DNA of 64,000 bases from Closterium sp. Naga37s-1 (GCA_947471745.1 CANJKZ010001112.1:1898001-1962000), one strand, 5' to 3'; numbered from the stretch's first letter, positions 1-13,778 are shown. Notes: a model not told the origin generated them from the sequence alone. Translations and numbers: made by a program.

Positions 1-3000
1 TTGGCAGGTGAGATTGGCAGGTGAGATTGGCAGGTGAGATTGGCAGGTGAGATTGGCAGGTGAGATTGGCAGGTGAGATTGGCAGGTGAGATTGGCAGGT
101 GAGATTGGCAGGTGAGATTGGCAGGTGAGATTGGCAGGTGAGATTGGCAGGTGAGATTGGCAGGTGAGATTGGCAGGTGAGATTGGCAGGTGAGATTGGC
201 AGGTGAGATTGGCAGGTGAGATTGGCAGGTGAGATTGGCAGGTGAGATTGGCAGGTGAGATTGGCAGGTGAGATTGGCAGGTGAGATTGGCAGGTGAGAT
301 TGGCTGGTGAGATTGGCAGGTGAGATTGGCTGGTGAGATTGGCAGGTGAGATTGGCAGGTGAGATTGGCAGGTGAGATTGGCAGGTGAGATTGGCAGGTG
401 AGATTGGCAGGTGAGATTGGCAGGTGAGATTGGCAGGTGAGATTGGCAGGTGAGATTGGCAGGTGAGATTGGCAGGTGAGATTGGCAGGTGAGATTGGCA
501 GGTGAGATTGGCTGGTGAGATTGACAGGTGAGATTGGCAGGTGAGATTGGCAGGTGAGATTGGCAGGTGAGATTGGCAGGTGAGATTGGCAGGTGAGATT
601 GGCAGGTGAGATTGGCAGGTGAGATTGGCAGGTGAGATTGGCAGGTGAGATTGGCTGGTGAGATTGGCAGGTGAGATTGGCAGGTGAGATTGGCAGGTGA
701 GATTGGCAGGTGAGATTGGCAGGTGAGATTGGCAGGTGAGATTGGCAGGTGAGATTGGCTGGTGAGATTGGCAGGTGAGATTGGCTGGTGAGATTGGCAG
801 GTGAGATTGGCAGGTGAGATTGGCAGGTGAGATTGACAGGTGAGATTGGCAGGTGAGATTGACAGGTGAGATTGGCTGGTGAGATTGGCTGGTGAGATTG
901 GCAGGTGAGATTGGCAGGTGAGATTGGCAGGTGAGATTGGCTTGGCACCAGATATCACGATTTTTTAGGCACCTAAAACATGCTCCTCGCATCACTTGCT
1001 GCTGGCTGCAGTGACTGGCAGGTGAGATTGGCAGGTGAGATTGGCAGGTGAGATTGGCAGGTGAGATTGGCAGGTGAGATTGGCAGGTGAGATTGGCAGG
1101 TGAGATTGGCAGGTGAGATTGGCAGGTGAGATTGGCTGGTGAGATTGGCAGGTGAGATTGGCAGGTGAGATTGGCAGGTGAGATTGGCTGGTGAGATTGG
1201 CAGGTGAGATTGGCAGGTGAGATTGGCAGGTGAGATTGGCAGGTGAGATTGGCAGGTGAGATTGGCAGGTGAGATTGGCTGGTGAGATTGGCAGGTGAGA
1301 TTGGCAGGTGAGATTGGCAGGTGAGATTGGCAGGTGAGATTGGCAGGTGAGATTGGCAGGTGAGATTGGCAGGTGAGATTGGCAGGTGAGATTGGCAGGT
1401 GAGATTGGCAGGTGAGATTGGCAGGTGAGATTGGCAGGTGAGATTGGCAGGTGAGATTGGCAGGTGAGATTGGCAGGTGAGATTGGCAGGTGAGATTGGC
1501 AGGTGAGATTGGCAGGTGAGATTGGCAGGTGAGATTGGCAGGTGAGATTGGCAGGTGAGATTGGCAGGTGAGATTGGCAGGTGAGATTGGCAGGTGAGAT
1601 TGGCAGGTGAGATTGGCAGGTGAGATTGGCAGGTGAGATTGGCAGGTGAGATTGGCAGGTGAGATTGGCAGGTGAGATTGGCAGGTGAGATTGGCAGGTG
1701 AGATTGGCAGGTGAGATTGGCAGGTGAGATTGGCAGGTGAGATTGGCTGGTGAGATTGGCAGGTGAGATTGGCAGGTGAGATTGGCAGGTGAGATTGGCA
1801 GGTGAGATTGGCAGGTGAGATTGGCAGGTGAGATTGGCAGGTGAGATTGGCAGGTGAGATTGGCAGGTGAGATTGGCAGGTGAGATTGGCAGGTGAGATT
1901 GGCAGGTGAGATTGGCAGGTGAGATTGGCTGGTGAGATTGACAGGTGAGATTGGCAGGTGAGATTGGCAGGTGAGATTGGCAGGTGAGATTGGCAGGTGA
2001 GATTGGCAGGTGAGATTGGCAGGTGAGATTGGCAGGTGAGATTGGCAGGTGAGATTGGCAGGTGAGATTGGCTGGTGAGATTGGCAGGTGAGATTGGCAG
2101 GTGAGATTGGCAGGTGAGATTGGCAGGTGAGATTGGCAGGTGAGATTGGCAGGTGAGATTGGCAGGTGAGATTGGCTGGTGAGATTGGCAGGTGAGATTG
2201 GCTGGTGAGATTGGCAGGTGAGATTGGCAGGTGAGATTGGCAGGTGAGATTGACAGGTGAGATTGGCAGGTGAGATTGACAGGTGAGATTGGCTGGTGAG
2301 ATTGGCTGGTGAGATTGGCAGGTGAGATTGGCAGGTGAGATTGGCAGGTGAGATTGGCTTGGCACCAGATATCACGATTTTTTAGGCACCTAAAACATGC
2401 TCCTCGCATCACTTGCTGCTGGCTGCAGTGACTGGCAGGTGAGATTGGCAGGTGAGATTGGCAGGTGAGATTGGCAGGTGAGATTGGCAGGTGAGATTGA
2501 CAGGTGAGATTGGCTGGTGAGATTGGCTGGTGAGATTGGCAGGTGAGATTGGCTGGTGAGATTGGCTGGTGAGATTGGCAGGTGAGATTGGCAGGTGAGA
2601 TTGGCAGGTGAGATTGGCAGGTGAGATTGGCAGGTGAGATTGGCAGGTGAGATTGGCAGGTGAGATTGGCAGGTGAGATTGGCAGGTGAGATTGGCAGGT
2701 GAGATTGGCAGGTGAGATTGGCAGGTGAGATTGGCAGGTGAGATTGGCAGGTGAGATTGGCAGGTGAGATTGGCAGGTGAGATTGGCAGGTGAGATTGGC
2801 AGGTGAGATTGGCAGGTGAGATTGGCAGGTGAGATTGGCAGGTGAGATTGGCAGGTGAGATTGGCAGGTGAGATTGGCAGGTGAGATTGGCAGGTGAGAT
2901 TGGCAGGTGAGATTGGCAGGTGAGATTGGCAGGTGAGATTGGCAGGTGAGATTGGCAGGTGAGATTGGCAGGCGAGATTGGCTGGTGAGATTGGCAGGTG

Positions 3001-6000
3001 AGATTGGCTGGTGAGATTGGCAGGTGAGATTGGCAGGTGAGATTGGCAGGTGAGATTGGCAGGTGAGATTGGCAGGTGAGATTGGCAGGTGAGATTGGCA
3101 GGTGAGATTGGCTGGTGAGATTGGCAGGTGAGATTGGCAGGTGAGATTGGCAGGTGAGATTGGCTGGTGAGATTGGCAGGTGAGATTGGCAGGTGAGATT
3201 GGCAGGTGAGATTGGCAGGTGAGATTGGCAGGTGAGATTGGCAGGTGAGATTGGCTGGTGAGATTGGCAGGTGAGATTGGCAGGTGAGATTGGCAGGTGA
3301 GATTGGCTGGTGAGATTGGCAGGTGAGATTGGCAGGTGAGATTGGCAGGTGAGATTGGCAGGTGTAATTGGCAGGTGAGATTGGCAGGTGAGATTGGCAG
3401 GTGAGATTGGCAGGTGAGATTGGCAGGTGAGATTGGCTGGTGAGATTGGCAGGTGAGATTGGCAGGTGAGATTGGCAGGTGAGATTGGCAGGTGAGATTG
3501 GCAGGTGAGATTGGCAGGTGAGATTGGCAGGTGAGATTGGCTGGTGAGATTGGCAGGTGAGATTGGCAGGTGAGATTGGCAGGTGAGATTGGCAGGTGAG
3601 ATTGGCAGGTGAGATTGGCAGGTGAGATTGGCAGGTGAGATTGGCAGGTGAGATTGACAGGTGAGATTGGCTGGTGAGATTGGCTGGTGAGATTGGCAGG
3701 TGAGATTGGCTGGTGAGATTGGCTGGTGAGATTGGCAGGTGAGATTGGCAGGTGAGATTGGCAGGTGAGATTGGCAGGTGAGATTGGCAGGTGAGATTGG
3801 CAGGTGAGATTGGCAGGTGAGATTGGCAGGTGAGATTGGCAGGTGAGATTGGCAGGTGAGATTGGCAGGTGAGATTGGCAGGTGAGATTGGCAGGTGAGA
3901 TTGGCAGGTGAGATTGGCAGGTGAGATTGGCAGGTGAGATTGGCAGGTGAGATTGGCAGGTGAGATTGGCAGGTGAGATTGGCAGGTGAGATTGGCAGGT
4001 GAGATTGGCAGGTGAGATTGGCAGGTGAGATTGGCAGGTGAGATTGGCAGGTGAGATTGGCAGGTGAGATTGGCAGGTGAGATTGGCAGGTGAGATTGGC
4101 TGGTGAGATTGGCTGGTGAGATTGGCTGGTGAGATTGGCAGGTGAGATTGGCAGGTGAGATTGGCAGGTGAGATTGGCAGGTGAGATTGGCAGGTGAGAT
4201 TGGCAGGTGAGATTGGCAGGTGAGATTGGCAGGTGAGATTGGCAGGTGAGATTGGCAGGTGAGATTGGCAGGTGAGATTGGCAGGTGAGATTGGCAGGTG
4301 AGATTGGCTGGTGAGATTGACAGGTGAGATTGGCAGGTGAGATTGGCAGGTGAGATTGGCAGGTGAGATTGGCAGGTGAGATTGGCAGGTGAGATTGGCA
4401 GGTGAGATTGGCAGGTGAGATTGGCAGGTGAGATTGGCAGGTGAGATTGGCTGGTGAGATTGGCAGGTGAGATTGGCAGGTGAGATTGGCAGGTGAGATT
4501 GGCAGGTGAGATTGGCAGGTGAGATTGGCAGGTGAGATTGGCAGGTGAGATTGGCTGGTGAGATTGGCAGGTGAGATTGGCTGGTGAGATTGGCAGGTGA
4601 GATTGGCAGGTGAGATTGGCAGGTGAGATTGACAGGTGAGATTGGCAGGTGAGATTGACAGGTGAGATTGGCTGGTGAGATTGGCTGGTGAGATTGGCAG
4701 GTGAGATTGGCAGGTGAGATTGGCAGGTGAGATTGGCTTGGCACCAGATATCACGATTTTTTAGGCACCTAAAACATGCTCCTCGCATCACTTGCTGCTG
4801 GCTGCAGTGACTGGCAGGTGAGATTGGCAGGTGAGATTGGCAGGTGAGATTGGCAGGTGAGATTGGCAGGTGAGATTGGCAGGTGAGATTGGCAGGTGAG
4901 ATTGGCAGGTGAGATTGGCAGGTGAGATTGGCTGGTGAGATTGGCAGGTGAGATTGGCAGGTGAGATTGGCAGGTGAGATTGGCTGGTGAGATTGGCAGG
5001 TGAGATTGGCAGGTGAGATTGGCAGGTGAGATTGGCAGGTGAGATTGGCAGGTGAGATTGGCAGGTGAGATTGGCTGGTGAGATTGGCAGGTGAGATTGG
5101 CAGGTGAGATTGGCAGGTGAGATTGGCTGGTGAGATTGGCAGGTGAGATTGGCAGGTGAGATTGGCAGGTGAGATTGGCAGGTGAGATTGGCAGGTGAGA
5201 TTGGCAGGTGAGATTGGCAGGTGAGATTGGCAGGTGAGATTGGCAGGTGAGATTGGCAGGTGAGATTGGCAGGTGAGATTGGCAGGTGAGATTGGCAGGT
5301 GAGATTGGCAGGTGAGATTGGCAGGTGAGATTGGCAGGTGAGATTGGCAGGTGAGATTGGCTGGTGAGATTGGCAGGTGAGATTGGCAGGTGAGATTGGC
5401 AGGTGAGATTGGCAGGTGAGATTGGCAGGTGAGATTGGCAGGTGAGATTGGCAGGTGAGATTGGCAGGTGAGATTGGCAGGTGAGATCGGCTGGTGAGAT
5501 TGGCAGGTGAGATTGGCAGGTGAGATTGGCTGGTGAGATTGACAGGTGAGATTGGCAGGTGAGATTGGCAGGTGAGATTGGCAGGTGAGATTGGCAGGTG
5601 AGATTGGCAGGTGAGATTGGCAGGTGAGATTGGCAGGTGAGATTGGCAGGTGAGATTGGCAGGTGAGATTGGCTGGTGAGATTGGCAGGTGAGATTGGCA
5701 GGTGAGATTGGCAGGTGAGATTGGCAGGTGAGATTGGCAGGTGAGATTGGCAGGTGAGATTGGCAGGTGAGATTGGCTGGTGAGATTGGCAGGTGAGATT
5801 GGCTGGTGAGATTGGCAGGTGAGATTGGCAGGTGAGATTGGCAGGTGAGATTGACAGGTGAGATTGGCAGGTGAGATTGACAGGTGAGATTGGCTGGTGA
5901 GATTGGCTGGTGAGATTGGCAGGTGAGATTGGCAGGTGAGATTGGCAGGTGAGATTGGCAGGTGAGATTGGCAGGTGAGATTGGCAGGTGAGATTGGCAG

Positions 6001-9000
6001 GTGAGATTGGCAGGTGAGATTGGCAGGTGAGATTGGCAGGTGAGATTGGCAGGTGAGATTGGCAGGTGAGATTGGCTGGTGAGATTGACAGGTGAGATTG
6101 GCAGGTGAGATTGGCAGGTGAGATTGGCAGGTGAGATTGGCAGGTGAGATTGGCAGGTGAGATTGGCAGGTGAGATTGGCAGGTGAGATTGGCAGGTGAG
6201 ATTGGCAGGTGAGATTGGCTGGTGAGATTGGCAGGTGAGATTGGCAGGTGAGATTGGCAGGTGAGATTGGCAGGTGAGATTGGCAGGTGAGATTGGCAGG
6301 TGAGATTGGCAGGTGAGATTGGCTGGTGAGATTGGCAGGTGAGATTGGCTGGTGAGATTGGCAGGTGAGATTGGCAGGTGAGATTGGCAGGTGAGATTGA
6401 CAGGTGAGATTGGCAGGTGAGATTGACAGGTGAGATTGGCTGGTGAGATTGGCTGGTGAGATTGGCAGGTGAGATTGGCAGGTGAGATTGGCAGGTGAGA
6501 TTGGCTTGGCACCAGATATCACGATTTTTTAGGCACCTAAAACATGCTCCTCGCATCACTTGCTGCTGGCTGCAGTGACTGGCAGGTGAGATTGGCAGGT
6601 GAGATTGGCAGGTGAGATTGGCAGGTGAGATTGGCAGGTGAGATTGGCAGGTGAGATTGGCAGGTGAGATTGGCAGGTGAGATTGGCAGGTGAGATTGGC
6701 TGGTGAGATTGGCAGGTGAGATTGGCAGGTGAGATTGGCAGGTGAGATTGGCTGGTGAGATTGGCAGGTGAGATTGGCAGGTGAGATTGGCAGGTGAGAT
6801 TGGCAGGTGAGATTGGCAGGTGAGATTGGCAGGTGAGATTGGCTGGTGAGATTGGCAGGTGAGATTGGCAGGTGAGATTGGCAGGTGAGATTGGCTGGTG
6901 AGATTGGCAGGTGAGATTGGCAGGTGAGATTGGCAGGTGAGATTGGCAGGTGAGATTGGCAGGTGAGATTGGCAGGTGAGATTGGCAGGTGAGATTGGCA
7001 GGTGAGATTGGCAGGTGAGATTGGCAGGTGAGATTGGCAGGTGAGATTGGCAGGTGAGATTGGCAGGTGAGATTGGCAGGTGAGATTGGCTGGTGAGATT
7101 GGCAGGTGAGATTGGCAGGTGAGATTGGCAGGTGAGATTGGCTGGTGAGATTGGCAGGTGAGATTGGCAGGTGAGATTGGCAGGTGAGATTGGCAGGTGA
7201 GATTGGCAGGTGAGATTGGCAGGTGAGATTGGCAGGTGAGATTGGCAGGTGAGATTGGCAGGTGAGATTGGCAGGTGAGATCGGCTGGTGAGATTGGCAG
7301 GTGAGATTGGCAGGTGAGATTGGCTGGTGAGATTGACAGGTGAGATTGGCAGGTGAGATTGGCAGGTGAGATTGGCAGGTGAGATTGGCAGGTGAGATTG
7401 GCAGGTGAGATTGGCAGGTGAGATTGGCAGGTGAGATTGGCAGGTGAGATTGGCAGGTGAGATTGGCTGGTGAGATTGGCAGGTGAGATTGGCAGGTGAG
7501 ATTGGCAGGTGAGATTGGCAGGTGAGATTGGCAGGTGAGATTGGCAGGTGAGATTGGCAGGTGAGATTGGCTGGTGAGATTGGCAGGTGAGATTGGCTGG
7601 TGAGATTGGCAGGTGAGATTGGCAGGTGAGATTGGCAGGTGAGATTGACAGGTGAGATTGGCAGGTGAGATTGACAGGTGAGATTGGCTGGTGAGATTGG
7701 CTGGTGAGATTGGCAGGTGAGATTGGCAGGTGAGATTGGCAGGTGAGATTGGCTTGGCACCAGATATCACGATTTTTTAGGCACCTAAAACATGCTCCTC
7801 GCATCACTTGCTGCTGGCTGCAGTGACTGGCAGGTGAGATTGGCAGGTGAGATTGGCAGGTGAGATTGGCAGGTGAGATTGGCAGGTGAGATTGGCAGGT
7901 GAGATTGGCAGGTGAGATTGGCAGGTGAGATTGGCAGGTGAGATTGGCTGGTGAGATTGGCAGGTGAGATTGGCAGGTGAGATTGGCAGGTGAGATTGGC
8001 TGGTGAGATTGGCAGGTGAGATTGGCAGGTGAGATTGGCAGGTGAGATTGGCAGGTGAGATTGGCAGGTGAGATTGGCAGGTGAGATTGGCTGGTGAGAT
8101 TGGCAGGTGAGATTGGCAGGTGAGATTGGCAGGTGAGATTGGCTGGTGAGATTGGCAGGTGAGATTGGCAGGTGAGATTGGCAGGTGAGATTGGCAGGTG
8201 AGATTGGCAGGTGAGATTGGCAGGTGAGATTGGCAGGTGAGATTGGCAGGTGAGATTGGCTGGTGAGATTGGCAGGTGAGATTGGCAGGTGAGATTGGCA
8301 GGTGAGATTGGCAGGTGAGATTGGCAGGTGAGATTGGCAGGTGAGATTGGCAGGTGAGATTGGCAGGTGAGATTGGCAGGTGAGATTGGCAGGTGAGATT
8401 GGCAGGTGAGATTGGCAGGTGAGATTGGCAGGTGAGATTGGCTGGTGAGATTGACAGGTGAGATTGGCAGGTGAGATTGGCAGGTGAGATTGGCAGGTGA
8501 GATTGGCAGGTGAGATTGGCAGGTGAGATTGGCAGGTGAGATTGGCAGGTGAGATTGGCAGGTGAGATTGGCAGGTGAGATTGGCTGGTGAGATTGGCAG
8601 GTGAGATTGGCAGGTGAGATTGGCAGGTGAGATTGGCAGGTGAGATTGGCAGGTGAGATTGGCAGGTGAGATTGGCAGGTGAGATTGGCTGGTGAGATTG
8701 GCAGGTGAGATTGGCTGGTGAGATTGGCAGGTGAGATTGGCAGGTGAGATTGGCAGGTGAGATTGACAGGTGAGATTGGCAGGTGAGATTGACAGGTGAG
8801 ATTGGCTGGTGAGATTGGCTGGTGAGATTGGCAGGTGAGATTGGCAGGTGAGATTGGCAGGTGAGATTGGCTTGGCACCAGATATCACGATTTTTTAGGC
8901 ACCTAAAACATGCTCCTCGCATCACTTGCTGCTGGCTGCAGTGACTGGCAGGTGAGATTGGCAGGTGAGATTGGCAGGTGAGATTGGCAGGTGAGATTGG

Positions 9001-12000
9001 CAGGTGAGATTGGCAGGTGAGATTGGCAGGTGAGATTGGCAGGTGAGATTGGCAGGTGAGATTGGCTGGTGAGATTGGCAGGTGAGATTGGCAGGTGAGA
9101 TTGGCAGGTGAGATTGGCTGGTGAGATTGGCAGGTGAGATTGGCAGGTGAGATTGGCAGGTGAGATTGGCAGGTGAGATTGGCAGGTGAGATTGGCAGGT
9201 GAGATTGGCTGGTGAGATTGGCAGGTGAGATTGGCAGGTGAGATTGGCAGGTGAGATTGGCTGGTGAGATTGGCAGGTGAGATTGGCAGGTGAGATTGGC
9301 AGGTGAGATTGGCAGGTGAGATTGGCAGGTGAGATTGGCAGGTGAGATTGGCAGGTGAGATTGGCAGGTGAGATTGGCAGGTGAGATTGGCAGGTGAGAT
9401 TGGCAGGTGAGATTGGCAGGTGAGATTGGCAGGTGAGATTGGCAGGTGAGATTGGCTGGTGAGATTGGCAGGTGAGATTGGCAGGTGAGATTGGCAGGTG
9501 AGATTGGCTGGTGAGATTGGCAGGTGAGATTGGCAGGTGAGATTGGCAGGTGAGATTGGCAGGTGAGATTGGCAGGTGAGATTGGCAGGTGAGATTGGCA
9601 GGTGAGATTGGCAGGTGAGATTGGCAGGTGAGATTGGCAGGTGAGATCGGCTGGTGAGATTGGCAGGTGAGATTGGCAGGTGAGATTGGCTGGTGAGATT
9701 GGCAGGTGAGATTGGCAGGTGAGATTGGCAGGTGAGATTGGCAGGTGAGATTGGCAGGTGAGATTGGCAGGTGAGATTGGCAGGTGAGATTGGCAGGTGA
9801 GATTGGCAGGTGAGATTGGCAGGTGAGATTGGCAGGTGAGATTGGCAGGTGAGATTGGCTGGTGAGATTGGCAGGTGAGATTGGCAGGTGAGATTGGCAG
9901 GTGAGATTGGCAGGTGAGATTGGCAGGTGAGATTGGCAGGTGAGATTGGCAGGTGAGATTGGCTGGTGAGATTGGCAGGTGAGATTGGCAGGTGAGATTG
10001 GCAGGTGAGATTGACAGGTGAGATTGGCAGGTGAGATTGACAGGTGAGATTGGCTGGTGAGATTGGCTGGTGAGATTGGCAGGTGAGATTGGCAGGTGAG
10101 ATTGGCAGGTGAGATTGGCAGGTGAGATTGGCAGGTGAGATTGGCAGGTGAGATTGGCAGGTGAGATTGGCAGGTGAGATTGGCAGGTGAGATTGGCAGG
10201 TGAGATTGGCAGGTGAGATTGGCAGGTGAGATTGGCTGGTGAGATTGACAGGTGAGATTGGCAGGTGAGATTGGCAGGTGAGATTGGCAGGTGAGATTGG
10301 CAGGTGAGATTGGCAGGTGAGATTGGCAGGTGAGATTGGCAGGTGAGATTGGCAGGTGAGATTGGCTGGTGAGATTGGCAGGTGAGATTGGCAGGTGAGA
10401 TTGGCAGGTGAGATTGGCAGGTGAGATTGGCAGGTGAGATTGGCAGGTGAGATTGGCAGGTGAGATTGGCTGGTGAGATTGGCAGGTGAGATTGGCTGGT
10501 GAGATTGGCAGGTGAGATTGGCAGGTGAGATTGGCAGGTGAGATTGACAGGTGAGATTGGCAGGTGAGATTGACAGGTGAGATTGGCTGGTGAGATTGGC
10601 TGGTGAGATTGGCAGGTGAGATTGGCAGGTGAGATTGGCAGGTGAGATTGGCTTGGCACCAGATATCACGATTTTTTAGGCACCTAAAACATGCTCCTCG
10701 CATCACTTGCTGCTGGCTGCAGTGACTGGCAGGTGGCAGGTGAGATTGGCAGGTGAGATTGGCAGGTGAGATTGGCAGGTGAGATTGGCAGGTGAGATTG
10801 GCAGGTGAGATTGGCAGGTGAGATTGGCTGGTGAGATTGGCAGGTGAGATTGGCAGGTGAGATTGGCAGGTGAGATTGGCTGGTGAGATTGGCAGGTGAG
10901 ATTGGCAGGTGAGATTGGCAGGTGAGATTGGCAGGTGAGATTGGCAGGTGAGATTGGCAGGTGAGATTGGCTGGTGAGATTGGCAGGTGAGATTGGCAGG
11001 TGAGATTGGCAGGTGAGATTGGCTGGTGAGATTGGCAGGTGAGATTGGCAGGTGAGATTGGCAGGTGAGATTGGCAGGTGAGATTGGCAGGTGAGATTGG
11101 CAGGTGAGATTGGCAGGTGAGATTGGCAGGTGAGATTGGCAGGTGAGATTGGCAGGTGAGATTGGCAGGTGAGATTGGCAGGTGAGATTGGCAGGTGAGA
11201 TTGGCAGGTGAGATTGGCTGGTGAGATTGGCAGGTGAGATTGGCAGGTGAGATTGGCAGGTGAGATTGGCTGGTGAGATTGGCAGGTGAGATTGGCAGGT
11301 GAGATTGGCAGGTGAGATTGGCAGGTGAGATTGGCAGGTGAGATTGGCAGGTGAGATTGGCAGGTGAGATTGGCAGGTGAGATTGGCAGGTGAGATCGGC
11401 TGGTGAGATTGGCAGGTGAGATTGGCAGGTGAGATTGGCTGGTGAGATTGACAGGTGAGATTGGCAGGTGAGATTGGCAGGTGAGATTGGCAGGTGAGAT
11501 TGGCAGGTGAGATTGGCAGGTGAGATTGGCAGGTGAGATTGGCAGGTGAGATTGGCAGGTGAGATTGGCAGGTGAGATTGGCTGGTGAGATTGGCAGGTG
11601 AGATTGGCAGGTGAGATTGGCAGGTGAGATTGGCAGGTGAGATTGGCAGGTGAGATTGGCAGGTGAGATTGGCAGGTGAGATTGGCTGGTGAGATTGGCA
11701 GGTGAGATTGGCTGGTGAGATTGGCAGGTGAGATTGGCAGGTGAGATTGGCAGGTGAGATTGACAGGTGAGATTGGCAGGTGAGATTGACAGGTGAGATT
11801 GGCTGGTGAGATTGGCTGGTGAGATTGGCAGGTGAGATTGGCAGGTGAGATTGGCAGGTGAGATTGGCTTGGCACCAGATATCACGATTTTTTAGGCACC
11901 TAAAACATGCTCCTCGCATCACTTGCTGCTGGCTGCAGTGACTGGCAGGTGAGATTGGCAGGTGAGATTGGCAGGTGAGATTGGCAGGTGAGATTGGCAG

Positions 12001-13037
12001 GTGAGATTGGCAGGTGAGATTGGCAGGTGAGATTGGCAGGTGAGATTGGCAGGTGAGATTGGCTGGTGAGATTGGCAGGTGAGATTGGCAGGTGAGATTG
12101 GCAGGTGAGATTGGCTGGTGAGATTGGCAGGTGAGATTGGCAGGTGAGATTGGCAGGTGAGATTGGCAGGTGAGATTGGCAGGTGAGATTGGCAGGTGAG
12201 ATTGGCTGGTGAGATTGGCAGGTGAGATTGGCAGGTGAGATTGGCTGGTGAGATTGGCAGGTGAGATTGGCAGGTGAGATTGGCAGGTGAGATTGGCAGG
12301 TGAGATTGGCAGGTGAGATTGGCAGGTGAGATTGGCAGGTGAGATTGGCAGGTGAGATTGGCAGGTGAGATTGGCTGGTGAGATTGGCAGGTGAGATTGG
12401 CAGGTGAGATTGGCAGGTGAGATTGGCTGGTGAGATTGGCAGGTGAGATTGGCAGGTGAGATTGGCAGGTGAGATTGGCAGGTGAGATTGGCAGGTGAGA
12501 TTGGCAGGTGAGATTGGCAGGTGAGATTGGCAGGTGAGATTGGCAGGTGAGATCGGCTGGTGAGATTGGCAGGTGAGATTGGCAGGTGAGATTGGCAGGT
12601 GAGATTGGCAGGTGAGATTGGCAGGTGAGATTGGCAGGTGAGATTGGCAGGTGAGATTGGCTGGTGAGATTGGCAGGTGAGATTGGCAGGTGAGATTGGC
12701 AGGTGAGATTGGCAGGTGAGATTGGCAGGTGAGATTGGCAGGTGAGATTGGCAGGTGAGATTGGCAGGTGAGATTGACAGGTGAGATTGGCTGGTGAGAT
12801 TGGCTGGTGAGATTGGCAGGTGAGATTGGCTGGTGAGATTGGCTGGTGAGATTGGCAGGTGAGATTGGCAGGTGAGATTGGCAGGTGAGATTGGCAGGTG
12901 AGATTGGCAGGTGAGATTGGCAGGTGAGATTGGCAGGTGAGATTGGCTTGGCACCAGATATCACGATTTTTTAGGCACCTAAAACATGCTCCTCGCATCA
13001 CTTGCTGCTGGCTGCAGTGACTGGCAGGTGAGATTGG
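1..13037. repeat. 13-bp satellite array (unit TTGGCAGGTGAGA)
   Basis: A head-to-tail array of a 13-base unit runs from the window edge to about 13,037, so its left end lies outside. Two point variants recur: TTGGCTGGTGAGA and TTGACAGGTGAGA. Rarer ones are GATCGGCTGG (near 5,486, 7,280, 9,647, 11,394 and 12,552) and single changes near 2,971 and 3,364. Because 13 is not a multiple of 3, all three minus-strand frames read the same 13-residue repeat (CQSHLPISPANLT) without stops. This gives spurious ORFs of up to 1,849 codons that I do not regard as genes. The order of variants before each interrupting block is largely the same, pointing to growth by duplication of kilobase segments. The unit is not telomeric. 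Confidence 0.97.
941..13022. repeat. Nine copies of a 76-bp block marking higher-order units of the 13-bp satellite
   Basis: The same block occurs at 941-1016, 2358-2433, 4737-4812, 6505-6580, 7753-7828, 8871-8946, 10652-10727, 11868-11943 and 12947-13022. It begins CTTGGCACCAGATATCACGA, holds the imperfect palindrome TTTTAGGCACCTAAAA and ends GGCTGCAGTGACT. Start-to-start distances are 1417, 2379, 1768, 1248, 1118, 1781, 1216 and 1079. All are multiples of 13 except 1216, which is explained by a 6-base loss just after the seventh block (near 10,735). The block with its flanking bases therefore fills exactly six 13-bp periods. In one minus-strand frame it is open; in the other two it ends the reading frame. 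Confidence 0.95.
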
Positions 13038-13046
13038 TCTGACACC

Positions 13047-13200
13047 AGATAGATATTACCTGAAGTGGCAGATGTGCGGCAGATACACATGTTGAGTAAG
13101 CACATGATAGTCTCAAAAGCGCATGATAGATATTACCTGGAGTGGCATAAGTGCTTCAGATACACATGTTGAGTATTCTCAAAAGTGATACGCATATGAT
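13047..13200. repeat. 77-bp imperfect tandem duplication at the satellite edge
   Basis: Just right of the satellite the phrase AGATATTACCTG...AGTGGCA...CAGATACACATGTTGAGTA occurs twice, 77 bases apart (13,051 and 13,128). Each copy is followed by TCTCAAAAG-like sequence resembling half of the palindrome seen further right. No coding capacity is seen. Confidence 0.8.
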
Positions 13201-13433
13201 ACGGGAGGCAGAGATATGCACTCAGTGCTCCCCTCTCTTTTCCTCTCAGTCCACCTCTTGTGATACTTCCAGCACCGCTACCCGCTCGCTCTCCTTCATT
13301 GTCTCTCCCACACTCTCTCGTCGCTTCACTTCACACTCTTATGCCCCCAACCACCCTTCTTTCCTCTCCTTTCCCCCCCATCTCCTTTCCGCCCCTGGAT
13401 GCCCTTAAAGCTCTTCGTCTCCCCTTTCTGGTC

Positions 13434-13760
13434 ACCCTCTGCCCCTTCCACCACCCTCCGCCCCCCTCCTTCCAGGTCCGTTCATGGGCGGCAGCAGTAC
13501 CCCCCTCCCCAGATACCACCTCCCATTCAGCACACACCCTCACGACTTTTGAGGCGCCTCAAAAATCGTTCATGGGCGGCAGCAGTACCCCGTCCCCAGA
13601 CACCAGCTCCCATTCAGCACATACCCTCACGACTGCTCTTATTTCCCCTTCATCACCCTCTGCCCCTTCCACCACCCTCCGCCCCCGTCCTTCCAGGTCC
13701 GTTCATGGGCGGCAGCAGTACCCCCCTCCCCAGATACCACCTCCCTGCACCTTTTATTCG
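13434..13760 (+). repeat. Triplicated segment with TTCATGGGCGGCAGCAG and one perfect 18-bp palindrome
   Basis: TTCATGGGCGGCAGCAGTAC begins at 13,481, 13,569 and 13,702. The first and third copies share a longer left flank (TCTGCCCCTTCCACCACCCTCC and onward) ending in TTCCAG, which looks like a 3' splice site. The first and second share CCCATTCAGCACA.ACCCTCACGAC. Between copies one and two sits TTTTGAGGCGCCTCAAAA at 13,547-13,564. The pattern looks like local duplication of an intron-exon boundary. Whether the segment is still used as an exon cannot be told. Confidence 0.8.
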
Positions 13761-13778
13761 GCACAGCCCCTCACGTGT

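Noticed and set aside
973..13001. Minus-strand ORFs of up to 1,849 codons made of a 13-residue repeat
   Set aside because: They follow from a stop-free 13-base unit; all three frames give the same peptide, and there is no start context or unique sequence apart from the repeated 76-bp block.
941..13022. Regular blocks in a repeat array resembling a CRISPR layout
   Set aside because: The blocks are identical to each other, the intervening DNA is the satellite, and the genome is eukaryotic.
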